Assembly: GCA_963666705.2 (NCBI GenBank)
Contig: CAXXKO010000026.1
Location: 372,001 to 436,000, forward strand
Length of the DNA: 64,000 nucleotides
Source: G963666705 sp963666705
GTDB taxonomy: Bacteria; Pseudomonadota; Alphaproteobacteria; CADEGL01
Direction: 5' to 3'
Below, piece by piece: positions 32,614 through 41,183 of the stretch (position 1 is the first letter of the stretch; every line of letters begins with the position of its first letter). Made by a program: the position numbers and the translations under genes. Below the pieces are notes generated by a model. That model did no database searches, was not told where the DNA came from, and saw nothing but the letters and a program-made list of their open reading frames with translations.

Positions 32614-33255
32614 ATGGTTGTGGATGTCAGCTTCCGGTCGCGAAACATCGCTTTCACCGAGGAGGACGAGCGGGCCTATTGCGCGCTGCTTCGCGAGGTG
32701 TTTCCGGACGTTCGGTATCTGGATAGACCGCAGAGAAGTTACGACGGCCCCGAGCCGCCGGAGATCGGCATATATACGAGGCTCGTCGATTGCCCGGCGC
32801 ATACGACCGATGTGATCTTCGATCCGGACTGGCGGCCCGCCTGGAAAAAGACAGGCAAATATCAGACGTGGAGCACCACCAACTATCCCTACCCAAACGC
32901 GTATATCATCAGGAGCGGCAGGATCTATCAGCGGCGGGAGAGGTCGGTTGTGCGTGGCGTGGAGGGGCCGGACCCGCCGTTCCTGGCTGATGGCGACATC
33001 CATTTCCGCTGCCGAAAGGCGTGTCCCGGGGACTTCAAGCTCGCGGCCAAGGCGCTGCGGCTGATCGGCAAGGTGGCGACCAACAAGCGGCAGGTCCACC
33101 TGTTCTATCCCTCGCTCGAGGTCATTGGCAGTCGCGAGAAGGGTAGTGAGCTGTGGATCGGCCACGACGCCATCCGTTGGCTGCGCGAGGATCCGGAGAG
33201 ATTGACCGGGTACAACGTCGGCATGAAGATCGGCGTTCGACCGATGGACGATTGA
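32614..33255 (+). CDS. unknown protein, copy 1 of a tandem duplicate
   Basis: 213 residues, no signal peptide or membrane segment. Landmarks: FRSRNIAFTEEDERAYCALLREVFPDVRYL, YDGPEPPEIGIYTRLVDCPA, DVIFDPDWRPAW, the aromatic TTNYPYPNAYIIRSGRIY, then KLAAKALRLIGKVATNKRQVHLFYPSLEVIG and ELWIGHDAIRWLREDPERLTGYNVGMKIG. Nearly the same protein is encoded 770 bases downstream; the C-terminal 75 residues are almost identical and the middle is more variable. I do not recognise the family. Duplicated neighbours of an effector-like protein are often immunity proteins; that is inference only. Confidence 0.7.
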   Translation: MVVDVSFRSRNIAFTEEDERAYCALLREVFPDVRYLDRPQRSYDGPEPPEIGIYTRLVDCPAHTTDVIFDPDWRPAWKKTGKYQTWSTTNYPYPNAYIIRSGRIYQRRERSVVRGVEGPDPPFLADGDIHFRCRKACPGDFKLAAKALRLIGKVATNKRQVHLFYPSLEVIGSREKGSELWIGHDAIRWLREDPERLTGYNVGMKIGVRPMDD

Positions 33256-33384
33256 AAACGGGTTGAAAACTCTGGGTCCTGTCGTCTTTCGCGCAACCGA
33301 GCGGCGCTCGCAACGCGAGCTGAGGGCGAGTTCGACAGGGAGGACGCGGATGATGAAATACGCAGCCGGAAGTTAGTTGAATCG
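33256..33384 (+). other. stop-free linker between the two duplicates
   Basis: The frame of copy 1 stays open after its single TGA for 43 codons straight into copy 2. The end reads EFDREDADDE-IRSRKLVESMALD, which aligns with DTFDDDAADDE-stop-PGRRIVDSMVVD at the junction of the 69-residue gene and copy 1. The linker is therefore a duplicated and decayed 3' end of the 69-residue gene, in which the TAG is replaced by ATA. Confidence 0.6.
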
Positions 33385-34026
33385 ATGGCTCTGGATACCC
33401 ACTTCCGCTCGCGACACATCGCCTTCACCAGGGAGGACGAAGGGGCCTATTGCGCGCTTTTGCGTGAGGCGTTTCCAGAAATTCGGTATTTGGACGAGCC
33501 GCGGAGCGGTTACGACGGCCCCGAGCCGCCGGAGATCGGCTTCTATACCCGGCTTGTCGATTGCCCGGCATCCATCACCGATGTGATCTTCGATCCGGAC
33601 TGGCGGCCGCTCTGGAGCAATGAGACCAAATACCGCACATGGAGCACCACAAACCACCCCTACCCAAACGCGTATATCATCAGGAGCGGCAGTATCTACC
33701 CGTGGAGCGAGAAGTCAGGCATTCGTGGCGTGGAGGGGCCGAGCCCACCGTCCCTGGCTGAGGGCGAAATCCATTTCCGCTGCCGCGTGGCGTGCCCCGG
33801 TGATTTCAAGCTCGCGGCCAAGGCACTGCGGCTGATCGGCAAGGTGGCGACCAACAAGCGGCAGGTCCACCTGTTCTACCCGTCGCTCGAGGTCATAGGC
33901 AATCGCGAGAAGGGTAGTGAGCTGTGGATCGGCCACGACGCCATCCGTTGGCTCCGCGAGGATCCCGAGCGCATGACCGGGTACAACGCCGGCATGAAGA
34001 TCGGCCTCAGACCGATGGACGATTGA
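33385..34026 (+). CDS. unknown protein, copy 2 of a tandem duplicate
   Basis: 213 residues: MALDTHFRSRHIAFTREDEGAYCALLREAFPEIRYLDEPRSGYDGPEPPEIGFYTRLVDCPASITDVIFDPDWRPLW... ending EDPERMTGYNAGMKIGLRPMDD. Differs from copy 1 mainly at residues 40-140 (e.g. SIYPWSEKSGIRGVEGPSPPSLAEGEIHFRCRVAC versus RIYQRRERSVVRGVEGPDPPFLADGDIHFRCRKAC). No independent ribosome site is visible; because the frame is open upstream, it could be made by read-through of copy 1 or re-initiation. Convergent with the methyltransferase gene. Confidence 0.65.
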   Translation: MALDTHFRSRHIAFTREDEGAYCALLREAFPEIRYLDEPRSGYDGPEPPEIGFYTRLVDCPASITDVIFDPDWRPLWSNETKYRTWSTTNHPYPNAYIIRSGSIYPWSEKSGIRGVEGPSPPSLAEGEIHFRCRVACPGDFKLAAKALRLIGKVATNKRQVHLFYPSLEVIGNREKGSELWIGHDAIRWLREDPERMTGYNAGMKIGLRPMDD

Positions 34027-34078
34027 GCGGGCTTCCAGAAAGGGGCGATTGTCACCGCGCGGCGGGAACATCCCGCCC

Positions 34079-35497
34079 CTACCGGCACCCCCCTCCTGGC
34101 AGGGTGCGCGCCTCGGGCAGGCGGATGTCGAAGGTGGCGCGGATGCGCCGATCGCGCGCGGGGTCGAGGTGCGCCGGGTAGTGGCTCGACAGGATCTCGC
34201 GGGTGCGGGCGATGGCGCGCTCGCGGATACCTCGGTCGCGCCGGTCCGTCGGCGGAGCCAGCGTGGCGCGGGCGCGCGGCGACTGGGGGCCGGTCGCCGC
34301 CGCGCGCATGGCATCGAGGGACAGGGTCTCGTCCGTCACCTCGATGCCGCGCACGGTGCGCTGGACGGCGCCGAGGAGGTCGTCGTCGATGACGTGGCCC
34401 TCGAAGGAGATGCCCAGCAGGCTCGCGTGCGAGCCGGCGGACTGCTGCACCATGTTGGCGCCGGCATGGGCGGCCAGGGCGATGGCGCAGCCCTTCTCGC
34501 CGCCCGACTGGGCGTCTGGGATCTTGGCGTCGGCCATGCCCGCATTGACGGTGCCGGGCAGGTCGTAGCGGCCCGCCATCTGGGCGCAGGCGGCCATCAG
34601 CACCGCCTGCTCGCCGCCACCGCCCGACATGGCCCCCGTGCGCAGGTCGGAGACCAGGGGCATCATGCCGAGGATGGTGGGGCAATCGGAGTCGAGCGAC
34701 TTGACGAGGACGAGGCCGGCCAGGGCCTCGGCCATGGCCTGGACGACGGAGCCGGCGAGCGCCGCCGGGCTCGTCGCCCCGGCCTGGCCGCAGGAGATGG
34801 GCATCACCGGCATGCCGAGGCGCACGGCCGCCTCGAGCGCCTCGCACGATTCTTGCGCGAAGCGCAGCGGCGCCACCACGTGGCAGCAGGAGAACTTGCA
34901 GAAGGGCCGCGCCCGGAACCGGCCGGCCCCGCCCAGCGCCATGTCGAACATCTCGACCGCCATCTCCACATGGGCCGAGCGCACGAAGCTCGCGCCGATG
35001 GGCTTCGCGGTGCCGCGCATGCAGGCATAGGCGGTGTTGAGGTCGAGGTCGCGCGTGGTCGGCATATCGGTCGCGACCACGGAGCGGACGTAGAAGTGGA
35101 GGTTGTCGAGGGCATCGACGAGGCGGGCCAGGTCGTAGAGGTCGGCGAGCGTCGCCGGGCGGTAGCGGCCGGTGTCCATATCGACGACCGAGGGCGCGGC
35201 GCCGCCGGTCCCGCAATGGACCCGCGTGCCGCCCAGCTCGATGTCGCGCGCCGGGTCCTGGCCGCACAGGACCACGCTGGGCGCGGTGCGCGCGATGGTG
35301 TCCTCGACGAGGGCACGGGAAAAGCAGAGCCGCCCCTCCCGGTTCAGCCAGCCGCCCGCCCCGGTGACCCGCTCGACCACCGAGGGGATGGGGTCGGCGA
35401 TGCCGATCCGCTCCAGCACGTCGAGGGTCGCGGTGTGGATGCGGGCCGCGTCCCGGTCCGTGAGCGGCCGGTAGCGCCCGCCCTCGAAGCCGGTCAT
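34079..35497 (-). CDS. trimethylamine methyltransferase (MttB) family protein, non-pyrrolysine type
   Basis: 472 residues from ATG 35497. Contains TATLDVLERIGIADPIP, LCGQDPARDIELGGTRVHCGTGGAAPSVVDMDTG, and the glycine-rich MSGGGGEQAVLMAACAQMAGRYDLP and MVQQSAGSHASLLGISFEGHVIDDDLLGAVQR. There is no in-frame TAG, so it is one of the MttB homologues without pyrrolysine (MtgB-like), which demethylate quaternary amines such as betaines and pass the methyl to a corrinoid protein. No corrinoid protein gene is adjacent. Co-oriented with the PhyH gene, 19 bases away, so probably one operon. Confidence 0.88.
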   Translation of the reverse strand: MTGFEGGRYRPLTDRDAARIHTATLDVLERIGIADPIPSVVERVTGAGGWLNREGRLCFSRALVEDTIARTAPSVVLCGQDPARDIELGGTRVHCGTGGAAPSVVDMDTGRYRPATLADLYDLARLVDALDNLHFYVRSVVATDMPTTRDLDLNTAYACMRGTAKPIGASFVRSAHVEMAVEMFDMALGGAGRFRARPFCKFSCCHVVAPLRFAQESCEALEAAVRLGMPVMPISCGQAGATSPAALAGSVVQAMAEALAGLVLVKSLDSDCPTILGMMPLVSDLRTGAMSGGGGEQAVLMAACAQMAGRYDLPGTVNAGMADAKIPDAQSGGEKGCAIALAAHAGANMVQQSAGSHASLLGISFEGHVIDDDLLGAVQRTVRGIEVTDETLSLDAMRAAATGPQSPRARATLAPPTDRRDRGIRERAIARTREILSSHYPAHLDPARDRRIRATFDIRLPEARTLPGGGCR

Positions 35498-35516
35498 TGC
35501 CGCGGCCGCCCGGCCC

Positions 35517-36347
35517 TCAGTAGGCGCGCTTTTGTTCCGCGCCGTCGTAGAGGATCTCGCCCCACCAGTCGTTGACCTTCTGGCGGAAGGCGGCCGCTTC
35601 GGGCTCCATGTCGTAGGCCGGCCGCCGCCCAGGCAGCCAGTTCCCGTGGGTGTCGCGCCCGCGCATGAGGAGGGCGTAGTCCTCGCCCTTGGTCTGGCGC
35701 ATGTGGGGCGGCATGTAGGGCTGCATGGCGACGCCGACGCGCCGTTCGTCGGACCGGTTGGGCTGAGAGGAGTGGATGACGCGCAGGTGGTGGAGCGACA
35801 TCTGGCCCGGCCGCAGCACCACGTCGACCGCGTCCCCGTCGTCGATGCCGCCAAGGCGCTGGCCCCGGGTCAGGATATTGTCCGCATCGAAGGTGTCCTC
35901 GTGGGACCGGATGGGGCCCTTGTGGCTGCCGGGCAGCATGCGCATGCAGCCGGTCTCGGGCGTCGCCGGCGAGAGCGCCACCCAGGTCGTGACGCCGTCA
36001 TGGGGCTCCTGGCCGGAATAGGTCACGTCCTGGTGCCAGGTCACGAAGCCGGGGCTGTTGGCATCCTTGATGAACAGCACCGTGCCCCACAGCAGGATGT
36101 CCGGGCCGATGATGTCCTCGACCGCGTCGAGGATCGCCGCGTGGTGCACGAGCTCGTCGAGGCATGTGAAAGCGTAGTGCGCATTGTTGCGCGAGAAAGG
36201 ATTGAGGGCCTCGGGATAGCGGGCCTCGGCCTCCTCGAGCCTGCCCCGGTAGGCGAGCGCCTCCGTCTCCGACATGACGTCGATGGGGAACGTGAAACCG
36301 TCCCGGTGGTATTGCTCGACCTGCGCCGCCGTCAGCCGCTTGGGCAT
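35517..36347 (-). CDS. phytanoyl-CoA dioxygenase (PhyH) family protein
   Basis: 276 residues, ATG 36347 preceded by GAGGAGGGG. Fe(II)/2-oxoglutarate enzyme: the metal triad is HQD in FVTWHQDVTYSG and the distal His in LRPGQMSLHHLRVIHSSQPNRSDERRVGV, with the Arg for 2-oxoglutarate in the last segment. Hydroxylates small molecules; the link to the adjacent MttB gene suggests a quaternary amine or betaine substrate, which is inference. Confidence 0.88.
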   Translation of the reverse strand: MPKRLTAAQVEQYHRDGFTFPIDVMSETEALAYRGRLEEAEARYPEALNPFSRNNAHYAFTCLDELVHHAAILDAVEDIIGPDILLWGTVLFIKDANSPGFVTWHQDVTYSGQEPHDGVTTWVALSPATPETGCMRMLPGSHKGPIRSHEDTFDADNILTRGQRLGGIDDGDAVDVVLRPGQMSLHHLRVIHSSQPNRSDERRVGVAMQPYMPPHMRQTKGEDYALLMRGRDTHGNWLPGRRPAYDMEPEAAAFRQKVNDWWGEILYDGAEQKRAY

Positions 36348-36482
36348 GGTCCCCTCCTCGACGATCCTGGGCCGAGCCGCGCCGGCGGGCGCGGGCTCGC
36401 GAGACCGACCTCTAGCGCCTTTCGGCCAGTGGAGGGAAGAGAAAATCGAGGGAGCGCCAGCCGTTGGGCCATTACCCCTCCC

Positions 36483-36750
36483 TAGTACCCACTTTCATAA
36501 TTCCGTGTGCCATACGACGGCGCCCCGAGGTTCCCGGCTAGGAGCGTGGCGCGCCGTGATGCCGGGGCATCACAAGCGGCGCGCGACGACGTCCGGGGGC
36601 CTCGGGACGCCGCCCTACGGGTCGCTTTTCCCGCCCCCTCGGGGTGTCGGGAATGCTTGACGATGCCCCGGCATCGCCGGCGCACCCCCTCCTACCGAGG
36701 AGACGGGAAAAGCGATCGTATGGCACACGGAATTATGAAAGTGGGTACTA
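36483..36750. mobile_element. foldback MITE-like element, copy 2 (arm variant B)
   Basis: A 264-bp element (36485-36748) flanked by TA in CTAG at both ends. Outer arms GTACCCACTTTCATAATTCC and GGAATTATGAAAGTGGGTAC extend into a perfect stem of about 33 bp up to CCATACGA/TCGTATGG. Internal hairpins GGCGCCCCGAGG with CCTCGGGACGCC, and CGCTTTTCCCG with CGGGAAAAGCG, lie at the same places as in copy 1. The right CTAG is, on the minus strand, the TAG stop codon of the Memo-AMMECR1 gene. The rest of the gap from 36348 to 36482 has no gene. Confidence 0.88.
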
Positions 36751-38112
36751 GCCAGGGGCCGCGGTCTTGAAGGTCTCGGTCGAGAAGCGGTGGGCACGCA
36801 CCTCGCTCGACCAATAGTCCTCGGCGAGGCCGGCCTTGGTCTTGAGGTGGGCGAGGAAGGTCCGGGGCTCGGGCAGTGTCGCCCAGACCTGGGGCAGGAA
36901 GAGGCCGCGCTTCTCGCCGGCGGTGAGAACGAGCCCGTCCCGGTCCGGCCGCAATTCCGCCAGCAGCGCCGCCTCGTCCGCGACGACGATGGGGCGCTGC
37001 GTGCTGAGGATCGAGACGCTGAAGGAGAGCCGCTCCAGCTCGTCGGCCGCGAGCTTGGGGAAGCGTGGGTCGGCGAAGGCCGCCTTGTAGGCGTTCTCGA
37101 CCACGTCCTCGATCAGCGGGCGGTGCGGCACGGTCGAGCCGATGCAGCCGCGTAGGTGGCCGTCGATCTCCAGGGTGACGAATGTGGCCCGCATGGCCTC
37201 GAGCTGCGGCGCGAAGGTGCCGAGCTCCACCTTGGGCGGCGCGCCGGCGACGACCCCGTGGCGCACGGAGCGCGCGGCCGCGTCGAGGAGGGCGGCCCGG
37301 TGCGCGGGCTCGAGCCGCGCCGCCTCGCTGTATTCGAAGGCGTAGGCGCCGTAGCCCACCACCCTGTCCTTTGCCCCCTGGGTGTCGCCCGAGTTGCGCC
37401 GGTCGAGGGTGGTGGCCCGCAGATCGAGCTGCCGCGCCCGCGCGAGGATGCCGCGGATGGGTCGGTTGCCGCAGGCCTGGTCGTCCTCGAGCAGGTCGGG
37501 GCGCAGCAACTCGATGGCCTGGGAAGCCGCCTTGTCGAGCGCGTTGGCCTCCTCGTAGCCGTGGTAGTGGCTCAAGTCCGAGCTGACGACGATCAGCGTC
37601 TCGGGCCCGCCCCACAGGGCCTCGAGCACCGCGTCGATCTCCTCCGTGCCCGCGTCGCCGACCACGATGGGCACGATTGCGAACCTGTCGAGGACACGCT
37701 GGAGGAAGGGGATCTGCACTTCGAGGCTGTGCTCGTGCCTATGGGCGTCGTCGCGCACCTGGACGCCGGGCAGGCCGGCGATGCGCCCGACCGCTTGGCG
37801 GTCCACCATCACCGGGCCGAGGGGGCCGTCGAAGGCGCTCGCGGCGCTCACCGCGAGGCCGCGGAACGGCACCCGGTGGGAGGGGCCGATGAGGACCACG
37901 CGCGCGATTCTCTCGCGTGCGGGGGCGAGGGAAGCATAGGCCGTGCCGGCGATGGGGCCCGAATAGACGAAGCCCGCATGGGGTGCGATCAGCGCCTTGG
38001 GCACGGCGTGCCGCGCCCGGGGCCGGGCCAGGCATTCATCGACCATGCGGCCGAGCGCCTCCGGCTCCCCCGGATAGAACTGCCCCGCCACGGCCGTCTG
38101 GCGCAGGATCAT
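36748..38112 (-). CDS. fused Memo (AmrB) - AMMECR1 (AmrA) protein
   Basis: 454 residues. Residues 1-270 are a Memo domain: RQTAVAGQFYPGEPEALGRMVDECL, KALIAPHAGFVYSGPIAGTAYASL, VLIGPSHRVPF, HSLEVQIPFLQRVL, VVSSDLSHYHGYEEA. Residues 275-450 are AMMECR1: FVTLEIDGHLRGCIGSTVPHRPLIEDVVENAYKAAFADPRFPKL and FLPQVWATLPEPRTFLAHLKTKAGL. These two families and a radical-SAM protein form the AmmeMemoRadiSam group; the radical-SAM partner is not in this window. The stop codon overlaps the foldback element. The role of the group is not established. Confidence 0.9.
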   Translation of the reverse strand: MILRQTAVAGQFYPGEPEALGRMVDECLARPRARHAVPKALIAPHAGFVYSGPIAGTAYASLAPARERIARVVLIGPSHRVPFRGLAVSAASAFDGPLGPVMVDRQAVGRIAGLPGVQVRDDAHRHEHSLEVQIPFLQRVLDRFAIVPIVVGDAGTEEIDAVLEALWGGPETLIVVSSDLSHYHGYEEANALDKAASQAIELLRPDLLEDDQACGNRPIRGILARARQLDLRATTLDRRNSGDTQGAKDRVVGYGAYAFEYSEAARLEPAHRAALLDAAARSVRHGVVAGAPPKVELGTFAPQLEAMRATFVTLEIDGHLRGCIGSTVPHRPLIEDVVENAYKAAFADPRFPKLAADELERLSFSVSILSTQRPIVVADEAALLAELRPDRDGLVLTAGEKRGLFLPQVWATLPEPRTFLAHLKTKAGLAEDYWSSEVRAHRFSTETFKTAAPG

Positions 38113-38237
38113 GGCCTTGCGTCCATGTGGCCCAATGCCACGGCCCGAGGATAGCGGCAAAGAGGTGTCAAACCAATCGCCGCGCGGGCGGCATGGCCGG
38201 GGTCGTCGCCAGGGTCGTCGTTTGTCGCTTCGACCCC

Positions 38238-40217
38238 TCAGCCCGGCGCGGCGGGCGGGGCAGGGTTGGGCGCCGCGCCGGCATCGAGCAGGCGGCGCAC
38301 CTTGCGGGTCAGGTCGGCCGCGCGGAAGGGCTTGTTGATGAGCTCCACGTCGAGGTCGAGCATGCCGTCGCCGCCGTCGCCGCCGCCCGTATAGCCGGAC
38401 ATGAGCAGCGCCTTGAGGCCCGGGTCGGCCGCGCGCGCCCGGCGGATGAGCTCTATGCCGTTGATTCCGCCCGGCAGCACCACGTCCGTGAACAGCAGCG
38501 CGATGTCCCGCCGCTCCCCGAGCATGGCGAGCGCCGTGGCCGCCTCGCCCGCTTCCACCAGGTCGTAGCCGAGCAGCGCCAGGGCCTTGACCGCCACCCG
38601 GCGGACGCTCGGGTTGTCCTCGACCAGGAGGATCGTCTCGCCCCGGCCGCGCGGGGCATCCGTCTCCTCGACCGCGGCGGCCTGGGCCCGGCGCGCGGCC
38701 CGGGTGCGGGGCAGGTAGATCCCGATCGTGGTGCCGCGGCCGATCGCGCTGTCGATCTCCAGGTGGCCGCCCGACTGCTCGACCAGGCCGTAGACCATGC
38801 TGAGGCCGAGGCCGTTGCCCTTGCCGGCGCCCTTGGTGGTGAAGAACGGCTCGAGGGCGTGGGCGATCACCTCGGGCGTCATGCCGGACCCGGTATCGGT
38901 TATGGCGAGGCGCAGGTAATCGCCCGGCGCGGCATCGCGAGGCCGCCCGGCGCGGCCCTCCTCGAGCTGGGTGTTCGCGGACTCGATGGTGATGGCGCCG
39001 CCATCCGGCATGGCGTCGCGGGCGTTGACCGCGAGGTTGAGGATGGCGTTCTCGAGCTGGCTCGAATCGACGAGGACCTGCCAGGCATCCTCGGCGAGCC
39101 CCGTCCGCACCTCGACGGTCTCGCCGATGCCCCGGCGCAGGAGGTCGAGCATGCCGCCGACGAGCGCGTTCACGTCGGTCGGACGCGGCTTCAGCACCTG
39201 CTTGCGCGAGAAGGCCAGGAGGCGCTCGGTCAGGGTGGCGCCGCGGTTGGCGGCGTCCTCGGCCTCGCCCACCAGGCCGCTCAGCGCTTCGTCGCCGGCC
39301 AGGGCCGCGCCGATCAGCTCGAGGTTGCCGACGATGATGGTCAGAAGGTTGTTGAAATCGTGGGCCACGCCGCCGGTCAGGTGGCCGATCGCCTCGAGGT
39401 TCTGGGCCCGCCGCAACTCCTCCGCCATCGTCTTGCGCTCGGTGATGTCGAGCGCGATGCCGTCCCAGGCGACGCTCCCGTCCGGTAGGCGGGTCGGCTG
39501 CGCCCGCGACTCGATCCATAGGGTGTCGCCGTCGGGGCCGATGATGCGCGCCTCCGTGTGCATGGGGGTGAGGCGCTCGGCCGACAGCCGCGCTTCGGCC
39601 ATCAGCCGCGGCCGATCCTCCGGGTGCAGGCTCTCGATATAGCGCATGGGGTTCGCCATCACCTCCTCGGGCTCGAAGCCATGGATGCGGCGGACGCCCG
39701 AGCTGATATAGGGATAGCTGATGTTGCCGTCGCGGTGGAGCACCCGGCGGAAAACGACGCCGGGGAGGTTCTCGGCGATGGATTCGAGGCGGTATTCCTT
39801 CTCGAGCAGGGCCGCTTCGGCCCGCTTCCGGGCGCGCCGATCCCCGGCGGCGCGGAGGCCGCCTTCGAGCGACGGCACGAGCCTCGCGAGGTCGCGCTTC
39901 GCGATGAGGTCGTGGGCACCGGCCCGCACCATGGCGCCGGCATCCGCCATATGCGCCTCGCCCGCGACGACCAGGAACGGCAGGTCCAGGCGCAGCTCCT
40001 TCATCAGCTCGAGGGCGACCGCCGCATTGAAATGCCGCGGGGCGCAGTCGCAAATGACGGCGTCCCAACGCTCGCCCCCGAGCGCCGCGCGCATATCCAC
40101 CGCGGCCTCGACCCGCCGGGTGGCGGCCTCGATCCCGCCATGGCGCAGCGCTCCGGCGAGGCGCGCCGCATCGTCCTCGGAATCGCCGACGATCAGTATG
40201 CGCATCGGCTCAGCCAT
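38238..40217 (-). CDS. hybrid histidine kinase (REC-PAS-HisKA-HATPase-REC)
   Basis: 659 residues, soluble. Residues 1-120: receiver domain with Asp in AVICDCAPRHF and Lys in LIAKRD. Residues about 150-265: PAS/PAC (VVFRRVLHRDGNISYPYISSGVRRIHGF... GIALDITERK). HisKA H-box GGVAHDFNNLLTIIVGNLEL, N-box LENAILNLAVNARDAM, G-boxes DTGSGM and GKGNGLGLSMVYG. C-terminal receiver with Asp in LLFTDVVLPGG and Lys in INKPFRA. A cytosolic multi-step phosphorelay kinase; the cognate output is unknown. ATG 40217 or 40205. Confidence 0.93.
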   Translation of the reverse strand: MAEPMRILIVGDSEDDAARLAGALRHGGIEAATRRVEAAVDMRAALGGERWDAVICDCAPRHFNAAVALELMKELRLDLPFLVVAGEAHMADAGAMVRAGAHDLIAKRDLARLVPSLEGGLRAAGDRRARKRAEAALLEKEYRLESIAENLPGVVFRRVLHRDGNISYPYISSGVRRIHGFEPEEVMANPMRYIESLHPEDRPRLMAEARLSAERLTPMHTEARIIGPDGDTLWIESRAQPTRLPDGSVAWDGIALDITERKTMAEELRRAQNLEAIGHLTGGVAHDFNNLLTIIVGNLELIGAALAGDEALSGLVGEAEDAANRGATLTERLLAFSRKQVLKPRPTDVNALVGGMLDLLRRGIGETVEVRTGLAEDAWQVLVDSSQLENAILNLAVNARDAMPDGGAITIESANTQLEEGRAGRPRDAAPGDYLRLAITDTGSGMTPEVIAHALEPFFTTKGAGKGNGLGLSMVYGLVEQSGGHLEIDSAIGRGTTIGIYLPRTRAARRAQAAAVEETDAPRGRGETILLVEDNPSVRRVAVKALALLGYDLVEAGEAATALAMLGERRDIALLFTDVVLPGGINGIELIRRARAADPGLKALLMSGYTGGGDGGDGMLDLDVELINKPFRAADLTRKVRRLLDAGAAPNPAPPAAPG

Positions 40218-40482
40218 CGAAGCCGGTCCCTGGCGTTGCGGCCGCCACGATGGCCCGCGATGGAGGCGGCCGCCGGGTGACTGTCATCGAGGAAGGCTGT
40301 GCCGGTGATCGGAGAAGCATCGTGTCTCTTGCCGTGGAGGGGCGCGGGGGAAGTCGCCGAAGCGTCGCCATACGGATTGAGCACGAAATGTGCCAGTATC
40401 GCGAATGGGTGGCAACGTCGGAGGAAGCCGCCCGAAACCTGATAATCGGTGGCGGGCTCGAGGGCAAGTCCGAGGTCTGGGT

Positions 40483-41172
40483 ATGTGCGGGCGCTACAGC
40501 ATCACCACGCCGGTCGAGGCGCTACGCCGGCTGTTCGGCTTCGTGGGGCCGGCGCCCAACCTGACCGCGCGCTACAACGTGGCGCCGCGCCAGGACGTGC
40601 CGGTGGTGCGCGCGGCGGGGGATGGGGCGCGTTCGCTCGCCATGCTGCGCTGGGGCCTGGTCCCGTCCTGGGCCAAGGACGCCGGCATCGGCGACCGACT
40701 GATCAACGCGCGGTCGGAGACGGCGCACGAGAAGCCCTCGTTCCGCGCCGCCGCCGGGGCCCGGCGCTGTATCCTGCCCGCCGACGGCTTCTACGAGTGG
40801 AAGAAGGAGGGCAAGGCGAAACAGCCCTACCGCATCTGTCTCGACGAAGGCGCGCCGTTCGGCTTCGCGGGCCTGTGGGAGCGATGGCGCGACCCCGCCG
40901 GCGGTGTGATGGAGACTTGCGCCATCCTGACGACGGAGGCGAACGAGGCGCTGCGGGCTATCCATCACCGCATGCCGGTGATCCTCGATCCGGCGGGCTA
41001 CGCGGCCTGGCTCGACCCGGGCGAAACCGATGCGGCGGCGGCGCTCGCCCTGCCGCGCCCTACCGCCGCGCGGCGGCTGGTGGCCTATCCCGTGAGCCGC
41101 CACGTGAACGCCGCGCGCAACGACGACCCAGCCTGCATCGAGCCGCGCGGTGAGACGCCGAGCCTTTTCTAA
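40483..41172 (+). CDS. SOS response-associated peptidase (SRAP/YedK/HMCES)
   Basis: 229 residues. Starts MCGRYSITTP: after removal of Met the Cys2 is the catalytic residue that crosslinks to abasic sites in single-stranded DNA. Other active residues are LINARSET (Asn), ADGFYEWKK (Glu) and AIHHRMPVIL (His). Protects and resolves abasic sites. Single gene; convergent with the oxidoreductase gene. The 265 bases before it (40218-40482) contain no gene. Confidence 0.95.
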   Translation: MCGRYSITTPVEALRRLFGFVGPAPNLTARYNVAPRQDVPVVRAAGDGARSLAMLRWGLVPSWAKDAGIGDRLINARSETAHEKPSFRAAAGARRCILPADGFYEWKKEGKAKQPYRICLDEGAPFGFAGLWERWRDPAGGVMETCAILTTEANEALRAIHHRMPVILDPAGYAAWLDPGETDAAAALALPRPTAARRLVAYPVSRHVNAARNDDPACIEPRGETPSLF

Positions 41173-41183
41173 GCAGTACGGCG

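Noticed and set aside
34079..35497. Pyrrolysine-containing MttB
   Set aside because: The frame is open from start to stop with no internal TAG, so it is the non-pyrrolysine type; no pyl genes are seen.
36507..36770. Protein-coding frame inside the foldback elements
   Set aside because: Follows the palindrome in every frame and is not preserved between the arm variants.
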